A stretch of 64,000 bases of DNA from Gibbula magus. Lineage: Eukaryota; Mollusca; Gastropoda; Trochida; Trochidae. A model generated the notes under the pieces. The model had not been told where the DNA came from. It was given only the letters and a program-made list of their open reading frames with translations, and did not search any database. Shown here one piece after another: positions 34,701 to 49,700 of this stretch. The stretch is from positions 75,010,622-75,074,621 of the forward strand of contig OW388294.1 of the NCBI GenBank assembly GCA_936450465.1, read 5' to 3'. Numbering within the stretch: the stretch's first letter is position 1; each line of letters opens with the position of its first letter. The position numbers and the translations under genes are program-made.

Positions 34701-37700
34701 ACACTACATTAAAAACATTCTTACCAAACATATATCAGTCTCATGTCACTTTAACCCAGTTCATAACCTAACCCATGTTTAAGATACAGGACAAATATAC
34801 TAGTTAGTGTCACTCTGTATCACACGTTGTTTACAAACCTAAAAACAAACAACTTTCATTTTCAGCTAAGTGCTAAACGACTTTGTTTGAGCACAAATCT
34901 AGTGTGGAGATGAGATTTTAATTACATAACTTGAGCTGTTGACACGAACTCAAGACAGCTGATCTGTTCCAAGAATCATTTTCACCTACAGGCCCAACAA
35001 TGTTCTAAATTACGGTGGGTAACTTGTTTGGATCAAAGCTGGTTCAGGGTTAACCCTTTCCTTGCTGTAATGTAGGATATATAAGGTTTTTGGGGAGGTG
35101 GATCACCCCTTGAGGCTTTCAAATGTGCATGAGTCTAAATAAACAATCAAATAATCCACTGAGTACCTTTAAATACTTTATATATATATAGTTTAAATCT
35201 TATATACTTGATGTCAGGGACGAACTAAACGGGTATCCGGGTAGGGTAGGGTAGGGTAACAGGGAATTGGTTACCCGGGTAGAACAAATCTAACTGTCCC
35301 AGCATTACTATACGTAATACATCCTCATACACTCACAAATTTAAAACAGAATGCATCATGAACTTATATATAACAAAGATGCTTTCTCTGAACTGTTTAC
35401 TCGTTGTACCCCTTTCAAAATGTTTACATCCTGTTCGTGAGCGGATGAAAAGATTTTCAAAGTCACCACAGGTGTCTGTTCACAATTCAGCTTTTATATA
35501 GACAGGAGATAGGATGCAGTTTTCACATTAAATAAATACCATGAATATGAAAGAACTTTTAAAGGACATAATTTCAATTTACTTTAATAAAATCAGCATA
35601 TTTTTTAACATCATTCAGTCATTGAATTACTTCATAGAAGTGCTTTACTTACATACTGGACAAAAATAGTTTGGAATATATGTAAATTTTGCAACATAAA
35701 CGAAATATCAATCATAATAATTCCAAAATATCTAACTTTTTTTGTCCAGTATGTGAAAGCAAAATAATTATAAAAGTAATTTAGTCACTTTTCCATGGAA
35801 CATCTTCAGAGTTTCAGTATAAATGAGGAGCTTGTAAAATTATATAATTCATCTACCGTTTTAGGAATAATACTCACCCCTCCCCATAAAAGTGTCCCCC
35901 CCAATACTGAGGAATATAAAACACTCCCCCTCTCGGTCCATAAATCTCAGCAGTAACTGTTATCATAAGCTATGTGCATTTGTAGGGTTCACTTTTTGCC
36001 CCCAAAGCCAGTCTTATGGCAAAGATGTCCTTTTGCTTGCACATGCTCTAAAACCATTAATGACAAGGTCAATTTATGTTGTTTTAATTACTGCCCCATC
36101 CAATAGGCTACCCTTCTATACCAACCCTATTGGTTATTTTGTCTGAGGGTGCTTATTTACTTAAAACTTTCCTATATGACACAACTCAAAGTGTAGGCCT
36201 ACTTTATCAACCAAAAGCAGATTTCAGTGACATATAGGTTTATCATATTCATAGACCTCACCTGCTGAAATACTAATTTACAACAAACCATTCCAAGATT
36301 GCAGGATATGTCAACATAGTGCACATGCACTGTATACCAAGCAGGATTCTCATCTCAAATCATTCTCAATTAGCAACCAATTAAAATATTAGTCAGCTAA
36401 GCTCCCAGCAGTGTTTTATCCACACGCAGCAAGAGGAAGTAATTGGGGATATCGTGAATATTTCTAATCTAAACTTCAACATAATTGATCAAATTGGCTT
36501 TCATGCTGTATTATCTGTTCAAAGCTTCCTCTTTTATCAAAATAGTTCTTTTATTTCTAAATTAAGGTCAGGAAAAATTAATTACTTTGTTTACAGAGTT
36601 TAGGGACAAACTGTGTAAAGACAGAAGGCCACAAATAAAGCAACTTTGCTCTTGAGTAGATGAAAAATGTTCAAGTAAGCAAAACAGGCACAGAATTATC
36701 ATAATAATAATAATAATTTTACACTTATATTTTCAGTTCTGCGTTAAAATCTTGAAACATTTTAAATTGGGACAATTTTGCAATTTTTTCCCCAAATCAT
36801 AGTACCGTATTCTCTCGGGTATAAGACCATACTTGAGCCTTAGACCATCCCCACTTTTCAGGGGTTGTACTGGTTGGGGTTATTCTCTGGTTATATCCCA
36901 GCCCCAACTTTGCCAGATGTTTCATGGTCAAACATTACATAAATCTATGATATGATTTCAAGTTAAGTGTCAAAAACCTAAAAAACAAACTATTCTGACT
37001 GTCTGACACTCTCCATATGAATTTTCATCTGAGTTGGGATCTCTCCTGTCTAAAAGCCCACTCCCATGTTTTCAAGATGTTTGTTTGCCTGCCCCCGGTC
37101 TTATACCCGAGGGACTACGGTAAGAGAATCCGTAAACCAAATAAACAAAAAAATCCGCCTAACTATTATAAAAAGCCATCTCAACCTACAAGAGTTACAT
37201 GACAAGCTCATGAACACAAATTACAATAATCATTAAATTTATGAAACAAACCCATGTACTTGTTTTACATACTCTAAAGATAATTTTTTTTCTAAACTGA
37301 GTAAACATAGGTTTTGCGAACACATGCGTTCTCAAACAGTCAGCTGAACCGAGGAACATCTTGCCTGCATACCAGGATGTAGACTCTCTGTGTGTGTATA
37401 ATCGTGAATATTTATACATAAAATCAGTTTTTATAGCACTTTCCATGAATAATGTATGTCAACACCTCTTAAAAACCTCTTTATCCTATAAAATCAACTG
37501 TATTTGCATTGCAGCAAATAGAATATGTATTCATTTAGATCTAGTTGTCCGTGATTACTGCTAAGAGGAGACTCCTGAAATTTATTTAATTTGGTGGTAC
37601 ATTTAACATTCTCTCTGTGTGTCTCTGTCTTTCTCTGTCTCTCTTCTGTGTCTGTCTCTCTCTGTGTGTCTCTCTGTCTTTCTCTCTCTATCTCTCAGTC

Positions 37701-40700
37701 TTTGTGTCACAAGCATGGTGGTTCATTTCAACATTTTCTCTTTGACTTTCCTCTGTCTGTCTATGTGTCTGTCTTATGTCTCTTCTGTCTGTCTCTCTGT
37801 GTGTCTATCTCTGTTCTCTGTCTCGCTCTCTCTCTCATCTGCCTCGTGTCACAAGCAGTAGGATAAATTGCCTCAAAGATAAAGAATTTAAATGTCGCTG
37901 TCTAAGGCATAAAATGTCATTTTCCATAAGGTAACTTGTCACTATCGTAGGAGTAAAATGTCACTACCACAAATAAAAATGTCGCAGACTTATTAACATT
38001 AATAAAATACATTTCTGTTTACAAAATAAAAGAAATGTTTAGGAATAAAATTTGCCTGCCACAGTATGAAATATATCTATCAACAAAACACTGCTCACAT
38101 ACATGAAACAGGATCTTATGACAAAGAGTAACCTAAATGAAAATGATTTCATAAGAGCCAATGAAATTGAATTACCTGAATGAAAAAGATTTCATAATTT
38201 TATTACTACTAAGTAAGTTGGGTATAATAATGACCTTCTCATAAGGTTGTAACATGTTGAGAACTCTAAATTAATTAATTTAGATTAATAAGAGCAATGA
38301 CACTATTCATTTTACAAGAGGAATTTTTTTAAAAGGTAAATTCTACTACTCAAATTCCCTAGCAAGCCAAAGATGCAATAGTTCAAGAAACAAAAAATGT
38401 CAAGACTCTTAGCATCCTGCGAAGATAATCCACACCAAGATAAATACACAAACCGCATGACCGAGGGAGATCAAACTACGTCTAAAGCAAGGTAATCCTC
38501 ACTTACTAGTCATAAAATATCTCCCAGCGTTCGCACCGCTGAGTTGCGTCGTTACACCCGTCCCAGACCACTTCCTGATGGACACTCCCTCACCTGTCAG
38601 ACACCGGTCATTTACCTGGCTTAACGACCTGCTTGGATCTTCGAATTATAGGCTTGTTGACCACGTGAAAATATTCTTGGTGATCATCCATTAAATTTTC
38701 ATGTAAAGCCTAAGTTTCTTATAGCTATTTAAAGAAATATTCTTGGTATTGACCAAGCAAAATCCCTATATCATTTTTTTTTCTTTTCAAAATTACACTA
38801 AAATCCAATACTCTATAAATCATCATATCATCAAAATGAATTCCGAAATGAATTAAGAAAATGACAAAATAAATGTTTTAAAAATTTCATTTTACTCAAA
38901 TCATGTGACAGATACTGATCATTCCAATCTCCCCTATCAATAATTTCAGTCAAGGAAAAATATCTTCCTGAGGAAAGTAAATTCATTAGTTTATAATCAC
39001 AAGACATAGTATTTTACAGATTAACAAATGATAAAGAGTGATATCGAATGGAATACATACTTCCTTGTTGCTCAGGTGTTGTGTATTAACATTAACGATG
39101 CTGAATTCAAAAGTGACAACCTTCTCTGAGTGACCAGTTTACAGGAATCACAACTTAAAAAGTGAATAACCAAATAACCACTGTAAGGTGAGGTGAGGCG
39201 ATGTGAGGTGAGGAGAGGTGAGATAAGGCAAGGCGAGGCAAGGTGAGGCGAGGCGAGGCAAGGCAAGGCAAGGCGAGGCGAGGCGAGGCGAGATAAGGCA
39301 AGGCGAGGCAAGGTGAGGCGAGGCGAGGCAAGGCAAGGCAAGGCGAGGCGAGGCGAGGCGAGATAAGGCAAGGCGAGGCAAGGCGAGGCGAGGCGAGGCG
39401 AGGCGAGGCGAGGCGAGGCGAGGCGAGGCGAGGCGACTGAGGTGAGGCGAGGCGAGGTGAGGTGAGGTGAGGTGAGGTGAGGTGAGGTGAGGTGAGGTGA
39501 GGTGAGGAGAGGTGAGATAAGGCAAGGCGAGGCAAGGGGAGATGAGGTGAGGCGAGGTGAGGCAAGGTGAGGCAAGGTGAGATGAGGTGAGGTGAGGCGA
39601 GGTGAGATAAGGCGAGATGACGTGAGGCAAGGCGAGGCAAGGGGAGATGAGGTGAGGTGAGGTGAGATAAGGTGAGATGACGTGAGGCAAGGCGAGGCAA
39701 GGGGAGATGAGGTGAGGTGAGGTGAGGTGAGATAAGGCGAGGCGAGGTGAGTTGAAGTTTAACACCGCTTTCAAAAGTATTTCACTTATATCATGGCTGC
39801 TAGTATTATTGCAGGGAGAAAGCCTGCAAGACTATGCATTGTGGTGAAACCTGCGAGCATCGGCTGAACCTAGCTAACCATAGGTGGTACTGCAATTCAG
39901 TGTAGCATTGCACCCAAACTCTACTGGACGCAGAACAGTTCCCTACTGCAGACAAAGTTGCCGAGCCACTAGAGGGATTCGAACCACAGGCTTCTTGATC
40001 CAAAGGTGAACATGCAAACCACTGCGCTATCCTGCCTCTGCACCTTGACCACTATGTAGAGTTAGGTAAAGGGTTGAAACCAAGCTCATTTAATACTTTA
40101 CAGTAAGCAAGGGTCTTTTACATATGAATGTATTGTCATTTATTTAGAAAATGTATCAAAGAATGTTACATTTTTTAAAATGATTTGTCTAGGTACTGCC
40201 AACTGATTAAAGATAGGCTATCCACAAATATAAGAGGACCTGAAAGCCAAGTGAATACACAAACAGCCTATTGTCCCCTGATTGAATTGTGGATTTGTTG
40301 CCTAATAGGATACAGGTATTGATTTCAGCAGCAACAACATTAAATATTATCTCCTGTATACAGAGAGGACTCCAATCATTAGCTTATACATTCCTTGAGG
40401 TGAGGTGAGGTGAGGTGAGGTGAGGTGAGGTGAGGTGAGGTGAGGTGAGGTGAGGTGAGGTGAGTTGGGGTTTAACGCCGCTTTCAAGAGTATACATTCT
40501 ATGAAAGTGTAGGTATCTCTTACAACTTGCAGACAATCATACAGTATATATAGTGAACAGTTATTCAAGTGATATGAAAGGATCTATCCAATTAGGTTTA
40601 TTGAGCACATGAGAACAGTTTTTGGTTTGAGCATAAACACTTAATTTGTGTCAAATCCTTCTGGGTGGCCAATTTACTGGAATCATAACTCATCATAAAT

Positions 40701-43700
40701 GGAAATAATCTGGGGTACCAATCCTCAAAACACTTACAGTTAATTGTAAATCTACAAGCTTTGTGGAACCGGACCAAGGATAGGAGAAAGCAGTCCTTGA
40801 ATTTTCCAGGTATAAAGGTAAAGTGCCAATTGCTTGGAGCTAATGCTGATTATTGATTTGGCAACATTTTTTATAGATATAATAATAATAATTCATTTAT
40901 ATAGTGCTGATCTTCCATCTGTGGGGATGCTCAGTGGCGCTGATATCATGTTCATTAGTTGAATTAACGAAGATAAAATTTATTGATTGAAACTTCACCA
41001 TCAATGGAGACAATGTATAATCAAACCGCATTTTTTACACTCGAGTAATGCTGTTGATGAATATTTGAAAGTGCAATTTGAAAAGAATATATCACTTCTA
41101 TCTTCAACATGTGTTCATCACTGAATTAATATAGGCTTGGTTCATTAGACATTGTTAAGATATACGTGAATGCTTGAGCTATAATGAGTTGGCCTGATGT
41201 CGCATTAATGAGAGACCTCGTTTGAATACAGCAACGTGTTGTATTGGGGTTACGTTGCATACAGCTCTTGTATTGTGAGGAATGTGAGATATACATAGAA
41301 ATACTTACATACTGAATACACAGTCCAGAACTATTCATAAGTGGCTGACTATGTATTCCACGAAGAGCTAATATCTGGGTATGGTTAATGTTTCAGATCT
41401 GGCTATTCTCACGTTTATCTCCAGTAAAAATCACGAGAATAGTTGGTAGCAGGACAATTGAACAGTTTGAGCCTTGACAAAATAAATTCAAATCTAAATT
41501 CACACCATTTCATCACCACCTCTGTGCTGCAGACCAAGGAAGTTGCCAAACATGTATGAGATAATAATTAATATATGGATATGATAATTAAATAAAACAG
41601 AGCATGAGATTGATGATGAAGAGAGACCGACATTTGTCATTTATCTAAGGACAAGAAGTCATGTCTCATCACATGTGAAGAACTAAACATCTCTGCTGTC
41701 ATTACCAGGAACCGTCGCTCCCGGCAACAGTGTTGAATCTCATCTGACAGTTCCTAATGATCTGTCTGGCAACGGTCTCGTGACACTCATTACACATTGT
41801 GTTCTTCTTTCAAACAAATTACTTGTTTCATACACACTGACAACATCTCTATGGGGGTATATAAGACACTTCCTTAAAAGACATTTAGAACTTGCTATGA
41901 CAAGAATTGAGAGAAACGTATGGATGACAACATCTTTATTTATATGATTACCATAAATAAAGCAGTTGTCATTCAAATATTTTCTAAGAAGTTTGTGTAA
42001 CTACACTATGCAGGATTGTATACATGCTAAACAGAAACAAAATCAATTTAAATTTTACTTTCAGGTCCGGGAGTATATTCAAAGATAACCTACCAGTACT
42101 TGCAGCCAATGGCCTACCCTTGATTCTATGTTAACGAGTTGTGATTCCTCTAAACTGACAACTCAGATTGGTGTGGCACTATGTAATTCATCATCTAAAG
42201 TGTCAATCAAACAAGAATTGAGGTGAGGTGAGTTGGGGTTTAACGCCGCTTTCAAGAGTATTTCACTTATATCGCGGCTGCTAGTATTATGGCAGGGAGA
42301 AAGCCCGCAACGCCATGTGGCTATGCTTTGCAGTGAAACCTACGAGCATCGGCTGGAACTAGCGAACCATGGGTGGTACTACGCTGTGTAGCATTGCACC
42401 CAAACCTTACTGCGTGTAGAACAGTTCTCTACTGCAGACAAAGTTGCCAAGCCCCTGGCAGGATTCGAACCCCGGACCTCTTGATCCGAAGCCGAACGCG
42501 CTAACCACTGCGCTATCCCGCCCCCAACAAGAATTGAGAGAAATGTATGGATGACAACATCTTTCTTTCAATTCTTGTAAATCAGACAGTTTGTGTGACT
42601 GTAAATTGCTTGTATATGCTACACAGAAACAAAATCAAATTAAATTTTACTGGAACATTTGAGGATAACCTACCTGTAGCTACTGTTGATTCTATGTTAA
42701 TGAGTTGTGATTCCTCTAAACTGGCAACTCAGAATTGTGTGGCACTATATATAATTCATTTATAAGCTATAGTGTCACACTAATCAATAAGAGATTTATA
42801 ACATGGATACAAGGTAATTTGAATATAAGCTATAATTATAAATGTATTTGAATTCAAAGTAAACAAGTGTTTTCCACTAACATGGCAATGTCCCCCGCCG
42901 GTGACATTGAGTTAGTAAGACACATCATTGGAGCTACTTTATATATTGCATTACTGGTAAAAAGTGACATGATGATATGCAAATTTTAAGACTTTGGGTG
43001 CTTGGGTCAATGATATATCGCAATAAGAGTAACAAAAGTTCAAAAAGTGGTCAAAGTGTAGAGGTGACCTTGAAAATAAGGTCAAGGTCACCAAATCGAC
43101 TGTTGTCTGCATCATCCTCCAATGTAGACTAACACCAAATTTAAAAACATTTGGTCCAACCGGTCATGATATATCGCGTAAGCAAGAGTTTGAAAAGTGG
43201 TCAAAGTGTTGCAGTGACCTTGAAAAAAGGTCAAGGTCACCAAATCGACTGGTGTCTGCGTCTTCGCCCAATGAAGGCTGACACCTAATTTAAAAACATT
43301 GGGTCCAACCGGTCATAATAAATGGTGATAACAAGAGTTCGAAAAGTGGTCAAAGTGTTGTAGTGACCTTGAAAATAAGGTCAAGGTCACCAAAATCAAC
43401 TGGTGTCTGCATCTTTCCCCAATGTAGGCTGACAACTAATTTGAAGACTTTGGATGCAATGTTTCATGAGATATCGCCTTAACAAGAGTTAAAAAAGTGG
43501 TCAAAGTGTCGTGGTGACCTTGAAAAAAAGGCCAAGGTCACCAAAATTGACTAGTGTCTGCGTCTTCCAACAATGTAGGCAGACATCAAATTTGAAGAGT
43601 TTGGATGCAACGCTTCATAAGATATCGCGTAAACAAGAAATGTGACGTACGGACGCTGCTGAATACATAGTGCCCCGTTCCGCGTTGAGGCGGGGGACAA

Positions 43701-46700
43701 CTAATGATACATGTAAAAAATTTGCTAATAGCTTGAATAATGACAAGCTTGTGAAGGCTTGCATCAATATTTAGCTTGCACAACTTTTCACATCATATGA
43801 CATTGCGGTATTCAGGATAAAATCACATGGTCAAATTATACATGTATGAAGTACAACAGCTGGAGTTTGAGAATATTCAAACATTATACAGAGTATTGCG
43901 TTACACGAAATCCATCAGTTCTAGAGACATGTCAACAGTCACTTTTCAGAGATAATCTGAAATACTAAAATTACTATAGACACTAGGAGAAAGTTGTAGA
44001 TATAGATAATTTTTTTATAAAAAACTAATTTTTAAGCATGTACTATTTTCATAAAATCAAACCGATAATCCAATTTTATGCCATCATGATCTCCAACAAC
44101 AAAACATATCATATCATAGAACAACAAATACTTTCTGACAACAAATTACATATATATTTTAAATTTCCCCCTACATTTTTCCTCAATAAACAAAAATAAA
44201 TCAAGCATATACTAATTTTCTCCTACTAATCAAATAAGGTTGACATATACTCCCATCCCCAAACTGACAAAACAGCTGAACCATATACTATCTTCCTGCA
44301 ACAAGTTATAAATATTTGATGGCTCCAGGCTGCAGGGACTACCGCTAACGACATGTGGAGATGAGAAACTACTAATCAATCAAGTAGACGAAGGGTCCAT
44401 AAATCTCAACAAATAATCAATCGGATCATTGATCTCTAACCGTCCCCGTCACAACACTTCACAACCCAAGTGACAACAGATTTCAATGGGGGTTAAGGGG
44501 TTCGAAACCCCCTTCCCTAGTGAAAAAGTTTGCATGTAAATTTGGTGACCCCCCCCTGTTACAATATGTGAACTCTTTTATGAAAATTCCTGGTTCCGAC
44601 AACACAAAAATTATGACATATTTCAAGACAGTAAAAACAAGGAAAACAGATTTTCTCTGAACATGATTCTCTGAACTCATGGCACCTATGTTATAAAGGA
44701 ACACACACTTTCTGCAAGTGTTTATTTTACTGCTCACACTTACTTTACAAAATAAGCTGCATTATGAGATCCGATTATCCCTTTCTCACTGTAAAACCTT
44801 ACTTCAGTACATATTTTGTATTTTAACTAAAATAATCAATAGAATCATTGATCCCTGCGACTCGCAACCACAGCTCTCAAGTGGTTGTGACAATTTGCAG
44901 AGTATTTAACTAAGGAAAAAGCTTGTTCTCACAGTTGAGTCTTTTTTAATATTCATGCACCAATCAAGACATGTGACAATAGAATGTTTAAAGATATTCA
45001 ACAAAGAAAATAATTTGTCCTTGCTTAAGGTCATTTAATTAATTTAGCTTTCAGGTTTTTAAAACATTATAAAAACATACAACTTAACGTTGTTTACTTT
45101 CACATGTAGTTTATATTACAAGTGATGTCACCTGCTTGACAATGACAGTATCTATGTGGAAAGGTCACCTACACAGAGTAAAGAAGTTGTATATGCATAT
45201 GCAATCCCTCATTCTTCATCAAATCAAATTCAAAGTTGTTATGTTAAGAAGCCAGCTTGGATTTTGGAAGTTTCTGTAGACATTGTTACATTCTCAAAAG
45301 GACTGGATGGTGTTTCAAGCACTAAGTCTAAGAGTGACATTAAACACTACAAAACATTCATTACACTGGCCAGAGGTGTGAATTTTGCAATGTCAACTTG
45401 TTACGTCACTAGGCAATTTAGACAAATATTGTAGTTCAATATGTAAGGTAGTAAAATAGCCATGTTTGAATTGTATACATACAATCTGGAGCTTATGTAA
45501 CAGTATTGTCAACCATTCAACAATTAATGTTTGCAACACAGAGATGTGTAGTCATCACCAACTTGTGTAGTTTGATTCAATACATACTTTCTACAATAGG
45601 TATAAATGCAAGGTACACTTAACCACAAACAGGAATAGAGATCTAGTCAGCAAACATTACTAAACTAAACTTCTAACACTAATCTACCTTAATGATTTGT
45701 GTCTAAAACTTTCCTCATTTCTCTCTGTTATAGATATCACTTTTTGATAAATTTGAAATGTTATTACCCATTATGTAATAAAGTCGCATTCTGGCGAACG
45801 ACTAGATGTGATTATCGTCAAGATTATTTGACAATGTTAGCGTAGCAGCCACACCAGTTAGAGTCTTACTTACAAGATAGCGTGATATCAATCATACAAT
45901 TTAACTACATTGAAATCAGCAAGTAACAAAAATAAAATACATGGCCATGTTTATGAAATCATGAATGGTATTGTCATCTTATTCACTTTCTCTAGTTAGA
46001 TACCAAATCACTCGTTTGTTTCATAAATATGGTATTTAACAGGACATAGTATGGTATTCTCTATTGATTCAATGATATTTGGTTGATAATCAGAGTTAAA
46101 CAAAGACTAAAATTAATCTTAAGATTTCTTCAATTACATTTGATTGGCTGTTTGTATTAGAGTTATTTATATTATAAAACCCTGACTTTGACCTAAAATC
46201 TGTATTAAAGGTTCAAGGGTCAAAGGGACACAAACGTTTGCAAAGAGGACTACTTTAAACAAATGTTTGATAACAAATAGATGTAACAAGCAGACAGAGT
46301 CGGCCATATCCCCCGCCATGTAGGAATTTTGAATATATTTATGAATTTTGAATATATAATGCATTTACTTTCTTGAAAATTGTTATAACTCATAACTCAT
46401 AAGTGATCAAATTTCTATATAGCAAAAGGCACATCTAGACTACTTGGTTGATACCTGTACAAAGTTTCAGCAAAATATATTGAATAGTTTTGAAGTTTGA
46501 GGCCGGAATATAGTTTTCCCTCTTCTTGGTTCTAAATCCAGACTGTTTGCATTTGTAAACAAACAAAAAAATTCTCAAATTTCTATATAGCAAAAGGCAC
46601 ATCTAGACTACTTGGTTGATACCTGTACAAAGTTTCAACAAAATATATTTAATAGTTTTGAAATTTGAGGCCGGAATGGAAAAGCCCGGACGCACAGACG

Positions 46701-49700
46701 GACAGACGGACGGAGCTCATTTCTATATCCCCTGCCAACTTCGTTGTGGCGGTGGATAATAAACAAGTTTGCAACTGAGTCAAAATTATATGCTGAAGAA
46801 ATGCCCTGACATTTTTCTTCTTCATAACAATTATCACAGCATCCCATTAATAAAGATGGAGAGTGAAATTACTATAGCCTGGCATAGTACGTAATGAAAA
46901 CAAAAACAGGACAGCCATAAAAAAAGAAATATTTGACAGCTGATTTAGAGTGGTAGCTTTAACACTTAGGACAAACAATAAAGTACAACAGTAGTGACTA
47001 CACATGCTGACGAAGACATTTATTGTCGGGCCGAGATACTTTATGATCCCACCGGGTAGTTTATATGATGAATGTTTTCCCAACAAACAGTGGGATATTG
47101 AGACTGGCTATAACTGATAACATAATAAATAGAGGTCATAATGTTTACATGCCTGGGCTTTCTTCCATAAATACAGTGAGCTGATGTGAGGTTGGATTCA
47201 ATATATCATTGTTCTTAATTAAATATTATTGCAAAGAGAAAGCCAGCAACACCATGTGGCTATGCACTGCGGTGAAACCTGCGAGTATCGGCTGGAACTA
47301 CGCTGAGATCCAGTGTAGCATTGTACCCAAACCTTACTGCGTGTTGAACAGTTCTCCACTGCAGACAAAGTTGCCGTGCCCCTGGCGGGATTCGAACCCC
47401 GGACCTCTTGATCCGAGGCCGAAGGCGCTTACCACTGCACTATCCCGCAATAAGAATAAAACATTTATAGTTATGACATAAAGTTTGTTAGAGCATGTGT
47501 GTGTCAGGGGAATGTTTGCTACAATGTACAGGATTCTCTTGTAGTGAGACTGACTTTGGAGCCTCACTTATACACACGGCTTATAGTGCTGAACACGCTT
47601 ACCACTGTGCTATCCCGCCCCCTATTTATTGAAAGGACAACACTTGTTTTACAGGCACAAACAAAAGTATGATACCTGAGAAGCATTTCGCTTTTCTTTT
47701 CCTAATTTCCAATTCAACTGTAGAAATGGCTGCCAGTTGAATCATTGGAACAATTTCTGCACATGGTGACAGAATGTCACTTAACAGTCTTCCAAAAACT
47801 TCAAAACTATATATTTGCAGGTTGAATGTTGCCTGTAGTGCTGGTGCATACCTGACATGATGCATACATACAGCACAGCGTCCTGCTACCACTGGTTGAG
47901 GTATGTGGTCAGTCTGACCAATGAGTGGTCAGCGTCCTGTATCCCATCCCCTACTGGTCACTACAGGGGGGTGATATCTCACCTACCACTCCGTCACAGG
48001 GAATAAGTTATTCTGAATAATGTAGCATTTTTCTACTTCATAATGTATAAGTATAATAATCAAACACGAAAACACAAGGACCTATCATGTGCAAATGTAT
48101 AAACAAAAGTCTTATAACCTACATATATAATTTAAATGAAATGATTTTAATGATTTATATCAATACAAAGTTATATAGTTCAATCGTTTATGCCACAATA
48201 TTTAAATACCGGTATATTTGCAAATGTGTCACAAAACTAATTATTAAAACTTGTAAGCAATGCATTTATAATCAATTGTATCCAATATTTGCATAATGAC
48301 AGAGCAGAAAATAAATTGTACAACAGAAATATTCACCTTGACAGCAGGTGTTCAACTTATGTTTGATGTCAGTACCTATCAAAGTTTGCATCTAAAAATA
48401 CCAATTATTTTTCAGACATCAGGCCTTTTTGTGGTAAAGAAAGATAGAAATAGGACTTACACACCTTAAAGAGCCATCACGGATGTTAGTGTTTCAAATT
48501 TTTGGAAAATATACTTATAACGTCATTCGCCAGAGAAATCTTTTATCTACAACATGGCATATGTTAAATAATTTTCATATCACGACAATGTATTGCAATT
48601 TGGTTTCAAAGAGAAGTACCACTTTGACTAGCGCGCGCTAAGGGTATCTGACGTATGTAAACAGAGTCCCCTTTTTGCGTAATACGTACTACACAAACAG
48701 CAAGCGCTTCCGAAGCGTGAAGGCTCATCTCTAGCGCAAGTCGCCATAACAACCCATGTGCTGCACGTGCTGCACGTGTATCTCTTGCAAAGTACCCTTG
48801 TCACACATTACTGAATGTGACGATTGCTTTACAAACTATGTTTCTAAATGTCCTGAGAATATACAAATTATTTCCTGTTTAATGTTCTTTTTATTGAGAT
48901 AAGACCAGCAAATTATGAATTTTTTTTACTCTCATTAATTATAAAATTCAAGTAAAATACCTAGTTGGGTAAAACAATTATTCCAATATCTGTAGCAAAT
49001 ACATAATTAAATGAAATGGTAAATAAATAACCATCAAAAAATTATATATTTCGATTTCTTTCATTGCTCATATTTTTTGTTATTCTTTCGTGTCTTTGTT
49101 TACTGTGTGTGAGCTAGACCATAATGCTTTGCGCTTGAAAATAATAGACTGGATCTATATTTAGACTGGAAAACACCTTTACTAATTAATGCAATTTCTC
49201 GGCTTATTTTAAGTTGGGAATATTAGGGGAAAATTAAGTGTATTTATTTCACGGAGATAGATTTTTGGAAACATTTTGATATTTTCATCAACATCCGTGA
49301 TGGCTCTTTAACAATAATTACTAAAGCATCTAACAACAAAGAGGCATTTGAAACTTTGACAGTTACTGTCTTGAAAGTCACATGTGAAAATCACAGGATA
49401 CATATTAGTATATTTAATTCACAAGTCATGGGGTTTAACACTAGAGGTTACAGACTATTTTTTTCAATGCATTTTTTTATTCTACAGAGGTACATGTTAA
49501 AAGTCATGTATGTAATACTGAACAAATCAGATTTGGAGTAGGGAATCAACATTAGTTATGCATGGAGCAGGTCACCTATCCAGTAAAGAACCGCAGCCAT
49601 CACTGCTGAACTTCAGCAACTAGGAACACAATTTAATATTCAGCAAGGATAAAGAATGGCGGATCGAGAGGAAGACGCTTCATGAACCCTTGACAACATT

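Noticed and set aside
35230..35280. GGGTA repeats suggesting telomere-like DNA
   Set aside because: Only three or four GGGTA units, not TTAGGG, within an ACCCGGGTA-type palindromic repeat.
37591..37866. Frames rich in SVSLCLS, resembling membrane segments
   Set aside because: Pure product of a (TCTCTG)n tract; overlapping frames are open as well.
39072..39774. Long minus-strand frames of [13 protein letters not shown] sequence
   Set aside because: Translation of a pentanucleotide array in all frames. It is the expanded tail of a SINE.
45156..45434. 92-codon plus-strand frame without obvious repeats
   Set aside because: No recognisable domain, no splice context and no partner exons found. 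Its length is compatible with chance in 64 kb.
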